Of a DNA stretch of 23,747 nt, positions 8,301-15,587 are shown one piece after another. Source of the stretch: JAPLJU01 sp964547985 (GTDB taxonomy: Bacteria > Desulfobacterota > Syntrophia > Syntrophales > UBA2192); the NCBI GenBank assembly GCA_964547985.1, contig CAZJPV010000041.1:1-23747 (forward strand), written 5' to 3'. The position numbers and the translations under genes were made by a program. The notes beneath the pieces were generated by a model. That model worked only from the letters and a program-made list of their open reading frames with translations. It had not been told where the DNA came from and made no database searches. Within the stretch, counting starts at the first letter, position 1. Each line of letters opens with the position of its first letter.

Positions 8301-8867
8301 GGCGCGGGAAACCTCGTGGGCATGTCCCAATCTGGACACATCTCAGCTGTGGGTTACGAAATGTACATCAGCCTCATGGAAAAGGCCGTCCGGGATCTGA
8401 AGGGAGAACCACTGAAAGAGGAGGAGATCCGCCCTGAGATCAACCTGGGCCTCCCGGCCTTCATCCCCGACGAGTACATCACCGACATGAACCGGAGGCT
8501 CGTCACGTACAAGCGGCTGTCCATGGCGGGATCCGACGAGGATGTGACCGGCATCCGCGAGGAGCTGACGGACTGCTTTGGTTTCGTGCCCCTGCAGGTG
8601 GAGAATCTCCTTGAGGTCATCGGCATCCGCAACCGGCTGAAGACAATCATGGGGGAAAGGATGGACTATGATGGAAAGTTCCTGAGCATTACCTTCCACC
8701 AGGATAGCCCGATCGATCCCGTGAGGATCATCAGGCTCTCAAAAACCCGGATGAAGGGGCTGAAGCTCACACCGGATCTCAAACTTTCCATTCCACTGCC
8801 GGGGATCAAGGATGAGGACATCCTCCGGCAGGCCAAAAACATCTTGCAGGAGCTCACCGCCTCATGA
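5307..8867 (+). CDS. mfd: Transcription-repair coupling factor Mfd
   Basis: Mfd displaces RNA polymerase stalled at DNA lesions and recruits UvrA. At 1186 residues it has the full architecture: a UvrB-like N-terminal module (about 20-340), the RNA-polymerase interaction domain (about 525-580, starting GDFVVHTDHGIGMYQG), a RecG-like superfamily 2 translocase, and a C-terminal TRCF domain. Motor motifs are intact: Walker A GDAGFGKT (673-680), DEEQ (774-777), TATPIPRT and QLRGRVGR (943-950). The start is uncertain. The longest frame begins at TTG 5307, and GTG 5334 (MNKERELEHIL) is an alternative with AAGGAG 16 nt upstream, which is too far to be convincing. It follows nadA directly and shares its transcript; uvrA, its repair partner, is encoded further along the same strand. 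Confidence 0.97.
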   Translation: MTRRCFLHPVNKERELEHILTDPAFREVHDRIRKGEDHVKLGGLRGSSRSLLLCILSKVLERTLLIVSPTSEEAVDLYRDIAFFCGNGTTLFPAWDFLAADVLAPRREVELRRAEALYRLSAGEPAIIVAPLAALLQKVVPKDIFSSYVEKISLGDTLDRDHIAEKLVSGGYRRIPLVEAEGEFSIRGNVIDVYPPGALRPYRMLFTGDDIESIREFDAESQRSGREIDEFTLYPARELILTADARARALRNLRNRANELDLPRAVRDYLTEMISENLDYPVNPQLLPLYYADDEGSGGLEPVSGHLGPSCIVVYDDTLSLRRAAEKLEEEADRFIERAKNEEKYYLDKKIFHVETDGLFTSGVCQRISIEGLELDTAASQGTAVRFRTETDIGIRLDRAAPLSKEESILAPTAEKIRGWVGEGNLVAFLCAGEEDVHRMSHLLEAYGLPLVPGSGSFIDDLSRHGGRGALVLREGRVGQGFSFPGLKLVIFSEEEIFGKKTKQRRPRPAREGYFLRSFGELKEGDFVVHTDHGIGMYQGLKRLAVGNIENDFLLLEYQEGDRLYIPVHRLDMIQRYIGPDGHVPKIDRLGGTSWETAKKRVKKAVNEIAEELVSLYAARGVLEGHAYGPLDRYYEEFASAFEYEETPDQARAIEDVQFDMGSPKPMDRLICGDAGFGKTEVAIRAAFRTAMEGKQVAMLVPTTILAEQHYQTFSKRLARHPVRVEVLSRFRTREQQKRIVEDIAMGSVDIVIGTHRLLQKDVIFKDLGLVIIDEEQRFGVSHKEKLKKLRTLVDVLTLTATPIPRTLQLSLVGIRDLSIINTPPEGRLSIKTYVVEFDEGVIIDAVREEVRRGGQVFFLHDRVHSIDRVASMIRKLVPECRVAVAHGQMKARELEDVMVKFLRRDYDVLVSTTIIGSGLDIPTANTILMNRADRFGLSQLYQLRGRVGRSTEEARAFLLIPKGALLPKDAQKRLQIIKEFTDPGSGFQIASHDLEIRGAGNLVGMSQSGHISAVGYEMYISLMEKAVRDLKGEPLKEEEIRPEINLGLPAFIPDEYITDMNRRLVTYKRLSMAGSDEDVTGIREELTDCFGFVPLQVENLLEVIGIRNRLKTIMGERMDYDGKFLSITFHQDSPIDPVRIIRLSKTRMKGLKLTPDLKLSIPLPGIKDEDILRQAKNILQELTAS

Positions 8868-9940
8868 TGAAAAACCCGGAGAAGCCCTCCGAAGAAAGGG
8901 CCTGGAAGGAAAACGTTATTATATTGACCGGGACGATCAAGGAGGCCATCCTAAAAAGACTGACCACTCCTCGCCCGAAGGGGCCTTTGCTCTACGCCGT
9001 CATCGTCTTTGTCGCCCTTGTAGGTCTTCTAACTTTATTCTACAGGGACGTGCTCACGGAACCCTTCCGAAAGAGCCTGGCGACGGTGAACGGACAGAAG
9101 ATCACACAGCGTGAGTTCAAAAAGGTCTTCAGCCGTCACATGGAGATCATCGGCCAGAGCTCCGCCTTCGACGAGGACGAACTCGAGGGCCTGAAAAGGG
9201 AAATTCTCGATGACCTCATTGCACGGCGGATTATGCTTCAGCAGGCACGGAAACTCGACATCTCCGTCAGCGACCGTGAACTGGCCGGCCGGATCAAGGA
9301 GATCATGAAAGACTATGACTCCGGCGAGAGTTTCTACGAAGCGTTCCGGGACGGAAAAGTGGATTATGCCTCCTGGGCGGAGGAGTTGAAAAAAAGGCTG
9401 ATCCTGGAGAAGTTGATCCAGACGGAAGTGAATGACCACGTGGAGGTCTCCGTCGATGAAGCCCGTCGATACTATGCGGCCAACAGACGAAGGTACGTCG
9501 CAGAGGAACGTGTCCACCTGGCGCAGATCATCCTGACGGAGGAGGAAGCGGGGGAGAAGACCGCGGCGCGATTGAAGGCCGGCGAGGATTTTGATAAGGT
9601 TGCCCGGGAAGTCTCCATCGGCCCCGAACGAGAGCACGGTGGCGACCTCGGGTTTTTCAGCCGGGGTATGCTGCCCGAGGCCATCGAAAAGGTTGTTTTT
9701 CCCCTGCCCGTCGGGCAGCCGAGCAAGCTCATCAAGAGTCCCTACGGCTATCACATCTTCAGGGTGTTGAAGAAGGACAGAAAGGGGACGGGCCGTTTCG
9801 AAGACCTGCAGGACCGCGTGGAGGCGGATCTGAAAAAGGAAAAGGAAGAGGACGCCTTTATGGACTGGCTCGACGCATTGAGGGCCGCGTCGGTCGTCGA
9901 GATTGATGAGGATACCCTCCGGCAGGTCAGTCTGGAGTAA
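8864..9940 (+). CDS. Membrane-anchored parvulin-type peptidyl-prolyl isomerase (SurA_N/PpiC)
   Basis: This 358-residue protein overlaps the mfd stop by 4 nt (ATGA), so it is translationally coupled. A charged cytoplasmic stretch (1-40) precedes one membrane helix (about 41-60). Then follow a SurA-type N-terminal chaperone region (about 70-190, with TVNGQKITQREF at 74-85) and one parvulin domain (about 214-303, with GGDLGFFSRGMLPEAIEKVVF and SPYGYHIFRV). It should fold outer-membrane or periplasmic proteins from the inner-membrane surface, as PpiD does. The order mfd, PpiC, SurA-like is, as I recall, common in deltaproteobacteria. ATG 8867 directly follows ATG 8864 and either could be used. 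Confidence 0.9.
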   Translation: MMKNPEKPSEERAWKENVIILTGTIKEAILKRLTTPRPKGPLLYAVIVFVALVGLLTLFYRDVLTEPFRKSLATVNGQKITQREFKKVFSRHMEIIGQSSAFDEDELEGLKREILDDLIARRIMLQQARKLDISVSDRELAGRIKEIMKDYDSGESFYEAFRDGKVDYASWAEELKKRLILEKLIQTEVNDHVEVSVDEARRYYAANRRRYVAEERVHLAQIILTEEEAGEKTAARLKAGEDFDKVAREVSIGPEREHGGDLGFFSRGMLPEAIEKVVFPLPVGQPSKLIKSPYGYHIFRVLKKDRKGTGRFEDLQDRVEADLKKEKEEDAFMDWLDALRAASVVEIDEDTLRQVSLE

Positions 9941-9943
9941 AGC

Positions 9944-9971
9944 GGTCAGTGGCTGGTGATTAGTGATTAGT
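9944..9971. repeat. Heptamer tract, GATTAGT type
   Basis: Four contiguous 7-nt units, GGTCAGT, GGCTGGT, GATTAGT and GATTAGT, start 3 nt after the stop of the anchored PpiC gene and run into an A7 stretch. Confidence 0.75.
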
Positions 9972-9978
9972 AAAAAAA

Positions 9979-10005
9979 GGGGACAGGCTACTTTTTTGTG
10001 GCCTG
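9979..10005. repeat. REP-like hairpin after the first PpiC gene
   Basis: GGGGA is followed by an 8-bp stem (9984-9991 with 9998-10005, one G-T pair) around a T6 loop. There is no T-run after the stem on the plus strand, so it is not a standard terminator for the upstream gene. The GGGGACAGGCTAC string resembles dispersed REP-like sequences I associate with deltaproteobacterial genomes; this is recollection, not a search result. Confidence 0.4.
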
Positions 10006-10033
10006 AGTAGTGAGAAAGGGCCAAAGGTCCTTT

Positions 10034-10073
10034 ACCCTGAACCCGGGACCCTTTACCCGATACCCTGGCCCCC
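10034..10073. repeat. Heptamer tract, ACCCTTT type
   Basis: ACCC anchors at 10034, 10041, 10048, 10055 and 10062 are exactly 7 nt apart, with a C-run at 10069. This is the reverse-complement form of the GGGTTTC-type tracts at 4309 and 23673. Confidence 0.75.
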
Positions 10074-10083
10074 AGGGGCCATA

Positions 10084-10113
10084 GACCAAATAGACGAGAT
10101 GGACAAAACAGAC
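10084..10113. repeat. Nine-nucleotide-period repeat, GAC type
   Basis: GAC anchors lie at 10084, 10093, 10102 and 10111, exactly 9 nt apart, with variable A/T/G-rich bases between. It directly follows the 7-nt tract and ends just before the surA-like ribosome binding site. Confidence 0.65.
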
Positions 10114-10129
10114 TGAATTGGGGAGACTT

Positions 10130-11101
10130 ATGAAAGTGAAATTGGGATGGCTAATGATTTTCATGATGTTGCTGTCTTTTCCAGTGCACGCGGACGCAGA
10201 AGTGGCAGACCGGATTGTTGCCATTGTAAATGACGAAGTGATCACCCAGCACGAACTCAATCAAACAATCGACAGGATCGCCAAGAGAATCGAAGCAAGC
10301 AATCCCGGCGTCCCAAAGGGAAAAATCCGCGAAGAAGCCACCATGCCTGTTCTGAACAATATGATCGAGGAGATGCTCCTCAAGCAGGAGGCCAAGCGTC
10401 TCGGGATTACCGTGAAGGATGAGGAGGTTACGGCAAACATCAATGACTTGCTGGCGAAGCGAAATTGGAAACTGGAGGACGTCAAGGCAAATCTCGAAAA
10501 GGAGGGTATAAGTTTCGATGAATACCGCGAGGCGACCCGGAATAATATTATCAAGGGCCGCGTTATTCGCAGGGAGATCCAGTCGAAGATCGCCGTGGGC
10601 AGCGAAGAGATCGGCAATTACTACCGTGAGCACCGAAGTGAGTACGAGGGCAAAGAGGCGGCCAGGATCAGACAAATCCTGATTCCTGTCCCCCAGGACG
10701 CCGACGAGGACACCCGAAATAAAATGAAGACGGAAGCCGAGGACGTTCTTAAAAAATTGAAGGACGGGGCTTCGTTCGATCAGCTGGCGCTTCAGTACTC
10801 ACATGGGGCTGCACAGGGTACAGGCGCCGACATGGGTTTTGTCGAGAAGGGTACCATGCTACCCGCCGTTGACGAAGCCGCTTTCAAGTTGAAGGTCGGG
10901 GAAACAAGCCAGGTAATCGAGTCACCCCTGGGCTTCCACATCATCCAGGTCCTGGACAAGAGAGGCGCGGGGGCGAAACCCCTGTCTGCCGTGCGTGACG
11001 AGATCGAGGATATCATCGGCCGGGAAAAGGCAGAAAAGAAATACGCCGACTGGATGGCGGAACTCCGGAAGCGGTCCTATATCGATATCCGGCTCAAATG
11101 A
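10130..11101 (+). CDS. Periplasmic SurA-like chaperone / PpiC isomerase
   Basis: From the ATG at 10130 this is a 323-residue secreted protein. It has a signal peptide (1-23, basic MKVK, hydrophobic LGWLMIFMMLLSF, likely cleavage after HADA). The mature N-terminus VADRIVAIVNDEVITQHEL is the SurA N-domain signature. A helical chaperone region follows to about 175, then one parvulin domain at about 176-278 (RQILIPVP through PLGFHIIQVL). E. coli SurA has two parvulin domains, so this is the shorter form. GGGGAG at 10120-10125 sits 4 nt before this ATG and supports it over TTG 10118. A 189-nt repeat-rich gap separates it from the anchored PpiC, so it may have its own promoter. Confidence 0.9.
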   Translation: MKVKLGWLMIFMMLLSFPVHADAEVADRIVAIVNDEVITQHELNQTIDRIAKRIEASNPGVPKGKIREEATMPVLNNMIEEMLLKQEAKRLGITVKDEEVTANINDLLAKRNWKLEDVKANLEKEGISFDEYREATRNNIIKGRVIRREIQSKIAVGSEEIGNYYREHRSEYEGKEAARIRQILIPVPQDADEDTRNKMKTEAEDVLKKLKDGASFDQLALQYSHGAAQGTGADMGFVEKGTMLPAVDEAAFKLKVGETSQVIESPLGFHIIQVLDKRGAGAKPLSAVRDEIEDIIGREKAEKKYADWMAELRKRSYIDIRLK

Positions 11102-11118
11102 ACAGGTTTCGGCCATGA

Positions 11119-11135
11119 GGCGTAAGGGCTGGGAA
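11119..11135. repeat. Possible heptamer remnant before uvrA
   Basis: Two to three units of AGGCGTA/AGGGCTG type lie in the 41-nt surA-uvrA gap. Too short to be firm by itself, but the same unit recurs in the tract at 4115. Confidence 0.3.
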
Positions 11136-11142
11136 AAAAAAG

Positions 11143-13965
11143 ATGAACACGATCAGGATTAAAGGGGCGTGCCAGCACAACCTCAAGAATATCAGCATTA
11201 ACATCCCCCGGGACAGGCTTGTCGTGATCACCGGGGTCAGCGGATCAGGCAAGTCATCTCTCGCGTTCGACACCATATATGCCGAGGGTCAGCGGCGCTA
11301 CGTGGAGTCCCTGTCCACTTACGCCAGGCAGTTCATCGGCCAGATGGACAAACCCGAGGTGGAATCGATCGAAGGTCTCTCCCCCGCCATCGCTATCGAG
11401 CAGAGAACGGCAAGCCACAACCCCCGCTCCACGGTCGGCACCGTCACGGAGATCTACGACTATTTGAGGCTTCTTTATGCCAGGATCGGCACCCCCCACT
11501 GCTGCAGCTGCGGACGGGAGATCCACTCCCAGACCATCGACATGATGCTGGACCGGATTATGGCGCTCCCGGAGAAAACAGGCATAACGATTCTTGCGCC
11601 CTTCATCCGGGGCAGAAAAGGCGAATTTCAGAAAGAACTCGGACGGCTCCGGAAGGACGGATATGCCCGGGTCCGGATCGACGGGGATGTTTATGACCTC
11701 GCCGAGGACATTGCCCTGGACAAGAACCGGCGGCACGACATCGACGTCGTCATCGACCGGCTCGTCATCAGGGTGGGCATCCGGAAGCGACTGAGGGATT
11801 CCCTGGAAATCGCATCCAGGCTCTCGGAGGGCCTCGTCAGAATCGATGTAAAGGGCGGGGAGGAGCTGCTCTTCAGTGAAAGATACGCCTGCCCCGTCTG
11901 CGGGATCAGCATCCCCGAACTCGCCCCGCGGATGTTCTCTTTCAACAGCCCTTACGGGGCGTGCCCCGAATGCGGCGGCCTGGGCTCCAAGATGTTCTTC
12001 GACGAGGACCTCGTTGTACCCGACGCCGGTCTTTCCGTCCGGGAGGGCGCCATCGTCCCGTGGGAAAAAAGAAACTCCATGTACTTTCACCAGATGCTGG
12101 AGGCCCTCTCCCGGCATTACGCCTTTGACATCAACACGCCCTTCAAGGATTTGCCTGAAAAAATCCGTAAAGTGCTTCTCTACGGATCGGGGGACGAGGA
12201 GATCCGGTTCTATTCAGACTTCGGGGGCAAGCGGCAGTTCTTCACCCGGCCCTTCGAGGGCGTCATCAACAACCTGAACCGCCGCTACCTGGAAACGGAA
12301 TCGGGCGACGTGAGGGCGGAGCTGGAAAGATACATCAACCTGAGTGAATGCCCCGTATGCCATGGATCCCGCCTGAAGAGAGAAAGCCTGTCGGTGACCG
12401 TAGGCGGAAAAAACATCCACGCCTTCTGCCGGCTCCCTATCGCGGAGGCGTCCGCATTCCTGGACGCGGCCCCCCTGAACGATCAGGAAAGAACGATCTC
12501 CGAAAGGATTGTGAAGGAAGTCCGGGAGAGGTTGCGGTTCCTTCTGGACGTGGGGATGGATTACCTGAGCCTCGACCGCGCTTCCGGAACACTCTCCGGC
12601 GGGGAGTGGCAGAGGATCAGGCTCGCCACCCAGATCGGCTCGGGGTTGTCAGGCGTCCTCTACGTGCTTGATGAGCCGACCATCGGCCTCCACCCGAGAG
12701 ACAACCGACGGCTCATCTTGACACTGAAACGCCTCAGGGACATGGGAAACACCGTTCTGGTTGTTGAGCACGACCCGGAAATGATGCTGGCCTCCGATGA
12801 CATCATCGACATGGGACCCGGAGCCGGGCTCGACGGCGGAGAGATCGTCTTCCATGGAACCCCGGAGGAGATTTCAACGAGTGATACGTCGCTTACGGGA
12901 AAGTATTTATCGGGCCGGGTTTCGATCCCGGTTCCCGAAAGAAGAAGGCCCCTGCCCCAACGCTACATCGTTCTGGAAGGCGCATCGGCAAACAACCTGA
13001 AGAACATCGACATCCGCATCCCTACAGGACTTTTAACCTGTGTGACCGGCGTTTCGGGCGCGGGGAAAAGCACCCTGGTCATCGAGACCCTCTACAAGGT
13101 CCTCTCCCGGAGGCTCTACAAGTACCGCGGCAAGATCGGAAAGGTGAAAAACGTGACGGACCTCGGCGGAATAGAACGCGCGGTGATCATGAACCAGCAA
13201 CCCATCGGCAGAACCCCGCGCTCAAACCCGGTAACCTACACGGGCGCCTTCTCCCACATACGCGACCTTTTCGCGCTGCTACCGGAATCAAGGACGATGG
13301 GACACAGGCCGGGACGGTTCAGCTTCAACGTCAAAGGGGGGCGCTGTGAGGCCTGCGAGGGAAACGGTCTCATCAAGATCGAGATGCATTTCCTGCCCGA
13401 CGTGTACATCACCTGCGATATCTGCCAGGGGAAGCGGTTCAACCCGGAGACGCTGGAAATCCGCTACAAGGGGATGAGCATCGCCGATATCCTGGACATG
13501 ACCGTCAGCCAAGCCCTTTCTTTCTTCGAGAACATCCCTTCCGTCCGCGCGCGGCTCCAGCTCCTTCACGACGTAGGTCTCGGCTACATCAAGCTCGGCC
13601 AGTCGGCCACCACGCTCTCCGGAGGGGAAGCGCAGAGGATCAAGCTCGCCCGGGAGCTGGGCAAACAGAGTGGCGGGAAAGCCCTCTACATTCTCGATGA
13701 GCCGACGATCGGGCTCCACTTCGCCGATGTTGAGAGATTGCTGGAGGTCCTGGGAAGGCTGGTCAACATGGGTCACACCGTCGTCGTCATCGAGCACAAT
13801 CTCGATGTCATCAAGTGCGCCGATCACATCATCGATCTCGGGCCCGAGGGTGGACCGGGCGGCGGGCAAATCATCGCCGAAGGCACGCCCGAGGAAGTGG
13901 CCCGATCCGAGTGGTCCATGACGGGACAGTTCCTCAGGAAAGTCGTGAGTGGCACAAGGAGGTAG
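11143..13965 (+). CDS. uvrA: Excinuclease ABC subunit UvrA
   Basis: UvrA recognises DNA damage and loads UvrB in nucleotide excision repair. The 940 residues match the family length. Two ABC cassettes are present: Walker A GVSGSGKSS (31-39) with LSGGEWQ (484-490) and LDEPTIGLH, and Walker A GVSGAGKST (636-644) with LSGGEAQRIK and LDEPTIGLH. Zinc-binding cysteine pairs are C250/C253 with C274/C277, and C735/C738 with C758/C761. Trp489 in the first ABC signature, where Ala is usual, is odd. The gene is 41 nt after the surA-like gene and no strong ribosome binding site is visible. With mfd on the same strand, the window encodes the damage-recognition half of coupled repair. Confidence 0.98.
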   Translation: MNTIRIKGACQHNLKNISINIPRDRLVVITGVSGSGKSSLAFDTIYAEGQRRYVESLSTYARQFIGQMDKPEVESIEGLSPAIAIEQRTASHNPRSTVGTVTEIYDYLRLLYARIGTPHCCSCGREIHSQTIDMMLDRIMALPEKTGITILAPFIRGRKGEFQKELGRLRKDGYARVRIDGDVYDLAEDIALDKNRRHDIDVVIDRLVIRVGIRKRLRDSLEIASRLSEGLVRIDVKGGEELLFSERYACPVCGISIPELAPRMFSFNSPYGACPECGGLGSKMFFDEDLVVPDAGLSVREGAIVPWEKRNSMYFHQMLEALSRHYAFDINTPFKDLPEKIRKVLLYGSGDEEIRFYSDFGGKRQFFTRPFEGVINNLNRRYLETESGDVRAELERYINLSECPVCHGSRLKRESLSVTVGGKNIHAFCRLPIAEASAFLDAAPLNDQERTISERIVKEVRERLRFLLDVGMDYLSLDRASGTLSGGEWQRIRLATQIGSGLSGVLYVLDEPTIGLHPRDNRRLILTLKRLRDMGNTVLVVEHDPEMMLASDDIIDMGPGAGLDGGEIVFHGTPEEISTSDTSLTGKYLSGRVSIPVPERRRPLPQRYIVLEGASANNLKNIDIRIPTGLLTCVTGVSGAGKSTLVIETLYKVLSRRLYKYRGKIGKVKNVTDLGGIERAVIMNQQPIGRTPRSNPVTYTGAFSHIRDLFALLPESRTMGHRPGRFSFNVKGGRCEACEGNGLIKIEMHFLPDVYITCDICQGKRFNPETLEIRYKGMSIADILDMTVSQALSFFENIPSVRARLQLLHDVGLGYIKLGQSATTLSGGEAQRIKLARELGKQSGGKALYILDEPTIGLHFADVERLLEVLGRLVNMGHTVVVIEHNLDVIKCADHIIDLGPEGGPGGGQIIAEGTPEEVARSEWSMTGQFLRKVVSGTRR

Positions 13966-14000
13966 TGAGGAGAAAGCATCGGCGACCGGGAAAAAAAGAA

Positions 14001-14027
14001 AAGGCAGGGTCACTGCGACCCTGCCTT
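14001..14027. terminator. Bidirectional intrinsic terminator after uvrA
   Basis: An 11-bp perfect stem (14001-14011 with 14017-14027) closes a 5-nt loop. The plus strand continues into a T-rich stretch. On the minus strand the stem is followed by the complement of an A-rich run (13990-14002), giving a strong U-tract. It serves both uvrA and the convergent propeller gene. Confidence 0.9.
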
Positions 14028-14055
14028 TCGTGTTTCTTTCCGATGAATCCGTGGA

Positions 14056-15426
14056 TTATGGAACTTTATTTCTGATAACCCTACTTCGTCCGGAGCGAAC
14101 CAGGACGAAAGCCCCTGCGAGGAACAGGGCCGAAAGGGTCACCGTTGCCATCAACCCCAGATTGAGCGCCATGTAACTGAGACCGACAACGGGCAAAAGG
14201 GTCCATCGCACGATCGTCCTCAGACCCTCGTGGCCGGCGATGAACCGGGCAAGCGACGGTGACAAATGATAATAGAGATTCACGAAAGCCCTGCCGACGG
14301 GGTTCGTCATGAGGAAGCGGTCCCGAAACTCACGAAGGAGCTTCACCTGCGGTTCCGTCGAGGAGCCGTAGGCGGCCGTGGCGATAAAGCAATCATCGTT
14401 ATCCTCTGAATCCGCGTCTGTTTCTGTTACTGTTGTCTTGAAAACACCGTCATTGGTCCCGGCGTATAGTGTGTCGGGGTTATCAGGGTCGATGGCCAGC
14501 GCAAAGATGCTCAAAGCGGTCAGGCCGATATTGAATGTACCCCAGCCCGTCCCTCCCGAGGTGCTCCTGTATACACCGTTTACGGCCGTCCCTGCATAGA
14601 GGATCGACGTGAAGTCGGGATTAATGGCCATAGTATTAACCGTCAAGGTACCCAGACCCGCACTGAACCAGTTCGGATCTGCCGTGGTGCTCTTGAAAAG
14701 ACCGCCGGTGGTCCCCGCGTAAAGGGTAGTGGTGGTGAGGGGATTGATGGCAATCATTACGACGGAAGTTGCGGTCAAGCCGCTGTTAGCTGTTGCCCAG
14801 GATCCCAATGTCCCGTAGTTTGTGCTCTTGAAGACTCCATCTCCCAATGTTCCCGCGTAAACGATGTTGGTGTTCAATGGGTCTATGGCAAGGACGTTCA
14901 CAGTCCCGGATAAAAGCGTATTTTGCCAGTTGCTTGCACCGTTTAAACTCCTGAACACGCCGTTACCTGCAGTCCCCGCATAAAGGATATCTGGATTGTC
15001 CGGGTCGATCGCCAGGGAGAAAATAGTCAAGTTGATTATTTCCCCTAAGAGGGGGTCCCCGTTGAAAGCATCCCAGCTGGCCCCCCCGTCGATGGTCTTG
15101 AAGACACCGCCGCCGAAAGTCCCCGCATAAAGGATATCTGGATTGTCCGGGTCGACGACCAGACAACGAACATTGGTGTTGGTCAGTTCCCCGTTGACGG
15201 CGTACCAGTCGGCCCCCCCGTTTGTACTCTTGTAGACGCCCCCACTGGTTGCCGCGTAGAGGGTGTCCATCGTCACAGGGTCGATGACCAGGGCATAGAC
15301 GATGAGTGAGTCGAGGCCAGAACTGCTCCAGGTATTGGTGGCGGCATCGGCGACGGTACGGCTGGATATCGTCAAAGCCAGAGCGCAACAAAGAACGGCC
15401 AGAGACCTGTAAAGATGGCCTCTCAT
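14056..15426 (-). CDS. Secreted seven-bladed beta-propeller protein with CFI-box-CTERM
   Basis: This 456-residue exported protein has a signal peptide (about 1-28, cleavage near VADA). Seven repeats of about 40-49 residues (about 40-335) follow, each with an (A/V)(I/V)(D/N)P strand and a (L/V)YAGT..GV(F/Y)(K/R)S strand. This is typical of BNR or photosystem-assembly-like propellers. After an acidic linker comes the C-terminal CFIATAAYGS box (from C346), a conserved LLREFRDRFLMTNPVGRAFV segment, a membrane helix (about 425-445) and a basic tail. That layout is the CFI-box-CTERM putative sorting domain, so it is probably surface or envelope attached. The ligand is unknown. The ATG has GAGGAGG 7 nt upstream. 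Two blades share a 38-nt identical DNA stretch. Confidence 0.85.
   Translation of the reverse strand: MRGHLYRSLAVLCCALALTISSRTVADAATNTWSSSGLDSLIVYALVIDPVTMDTLYAATSGGVYKSTNGGADWYAVNGELTNTNVRCLVVDPDNPDILYAGTFGGGVFKTIDGGASWDAFNGDPLLGEIINLTIFSLAIDPDNPDILYAGTAGNGVFRSLNGASNWQNTLLSGTVNVLAIDPLNTNIVYAGTLGDGVFKSTNYGTLGSWATANSGLTATSVVMIAINPLTTTTLYAGTTGGLFKSTTADPNWFSAGLGTLTVNTMAINPDFTSILYAGTAVNGVYRSTSGGTGWGTFNIGLTALSIFALAIDPDNPDTLYAGTNDGVFKTTVTETDADSEDNDDCFIATAAYGSSTEPQVKLLREFRDRFLMTNPVGRAFVNLYYHLSPSLARFIAGHEGLRTIVRWTLLPVVGLSYMALNLGLMATVTLSALFLAGAFVLVRSGRSRVIRNKVP
14971..15008. repeat. 38-nt direct repeat, copy A (propeller blade)
   Basis: Identical over 38 nt to 15118-15155, 147 nt (49 codons) away, inside the propeller gene. 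Encodes the DPDNPDILYAGT strand of blade 3. Confidence 0.9.
15118..15155. repeat. 38-nt direct repeat, copy B (propeller blade)
   Basis: Second identical copy, in blade 2. Codon-level identity, including third positions, points to a recent duplication or gene conversion within the gene. Confidence 0.9.
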
Positions 15427-15587
15427 TCTCCTTCCTCCTCTAACTTCTATTCACGATGCATCGGCCATTCATGCCCGGGGTGCATAATACTGTATCTTGA
15501 ATCGGCTAAGGATAATATTAAACTTAAGAATGGGTGATTGCAATTGCGACTTTTCCCCTGATCGGCATGTGCACGCCGGATCCCTGG

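Noticed and set aside
9984..10005. Intrinsic terminator for the anchored PpiC gene
   Set aside because: The T6 run is in the loop and no T-run follows the stem on the plus strand.
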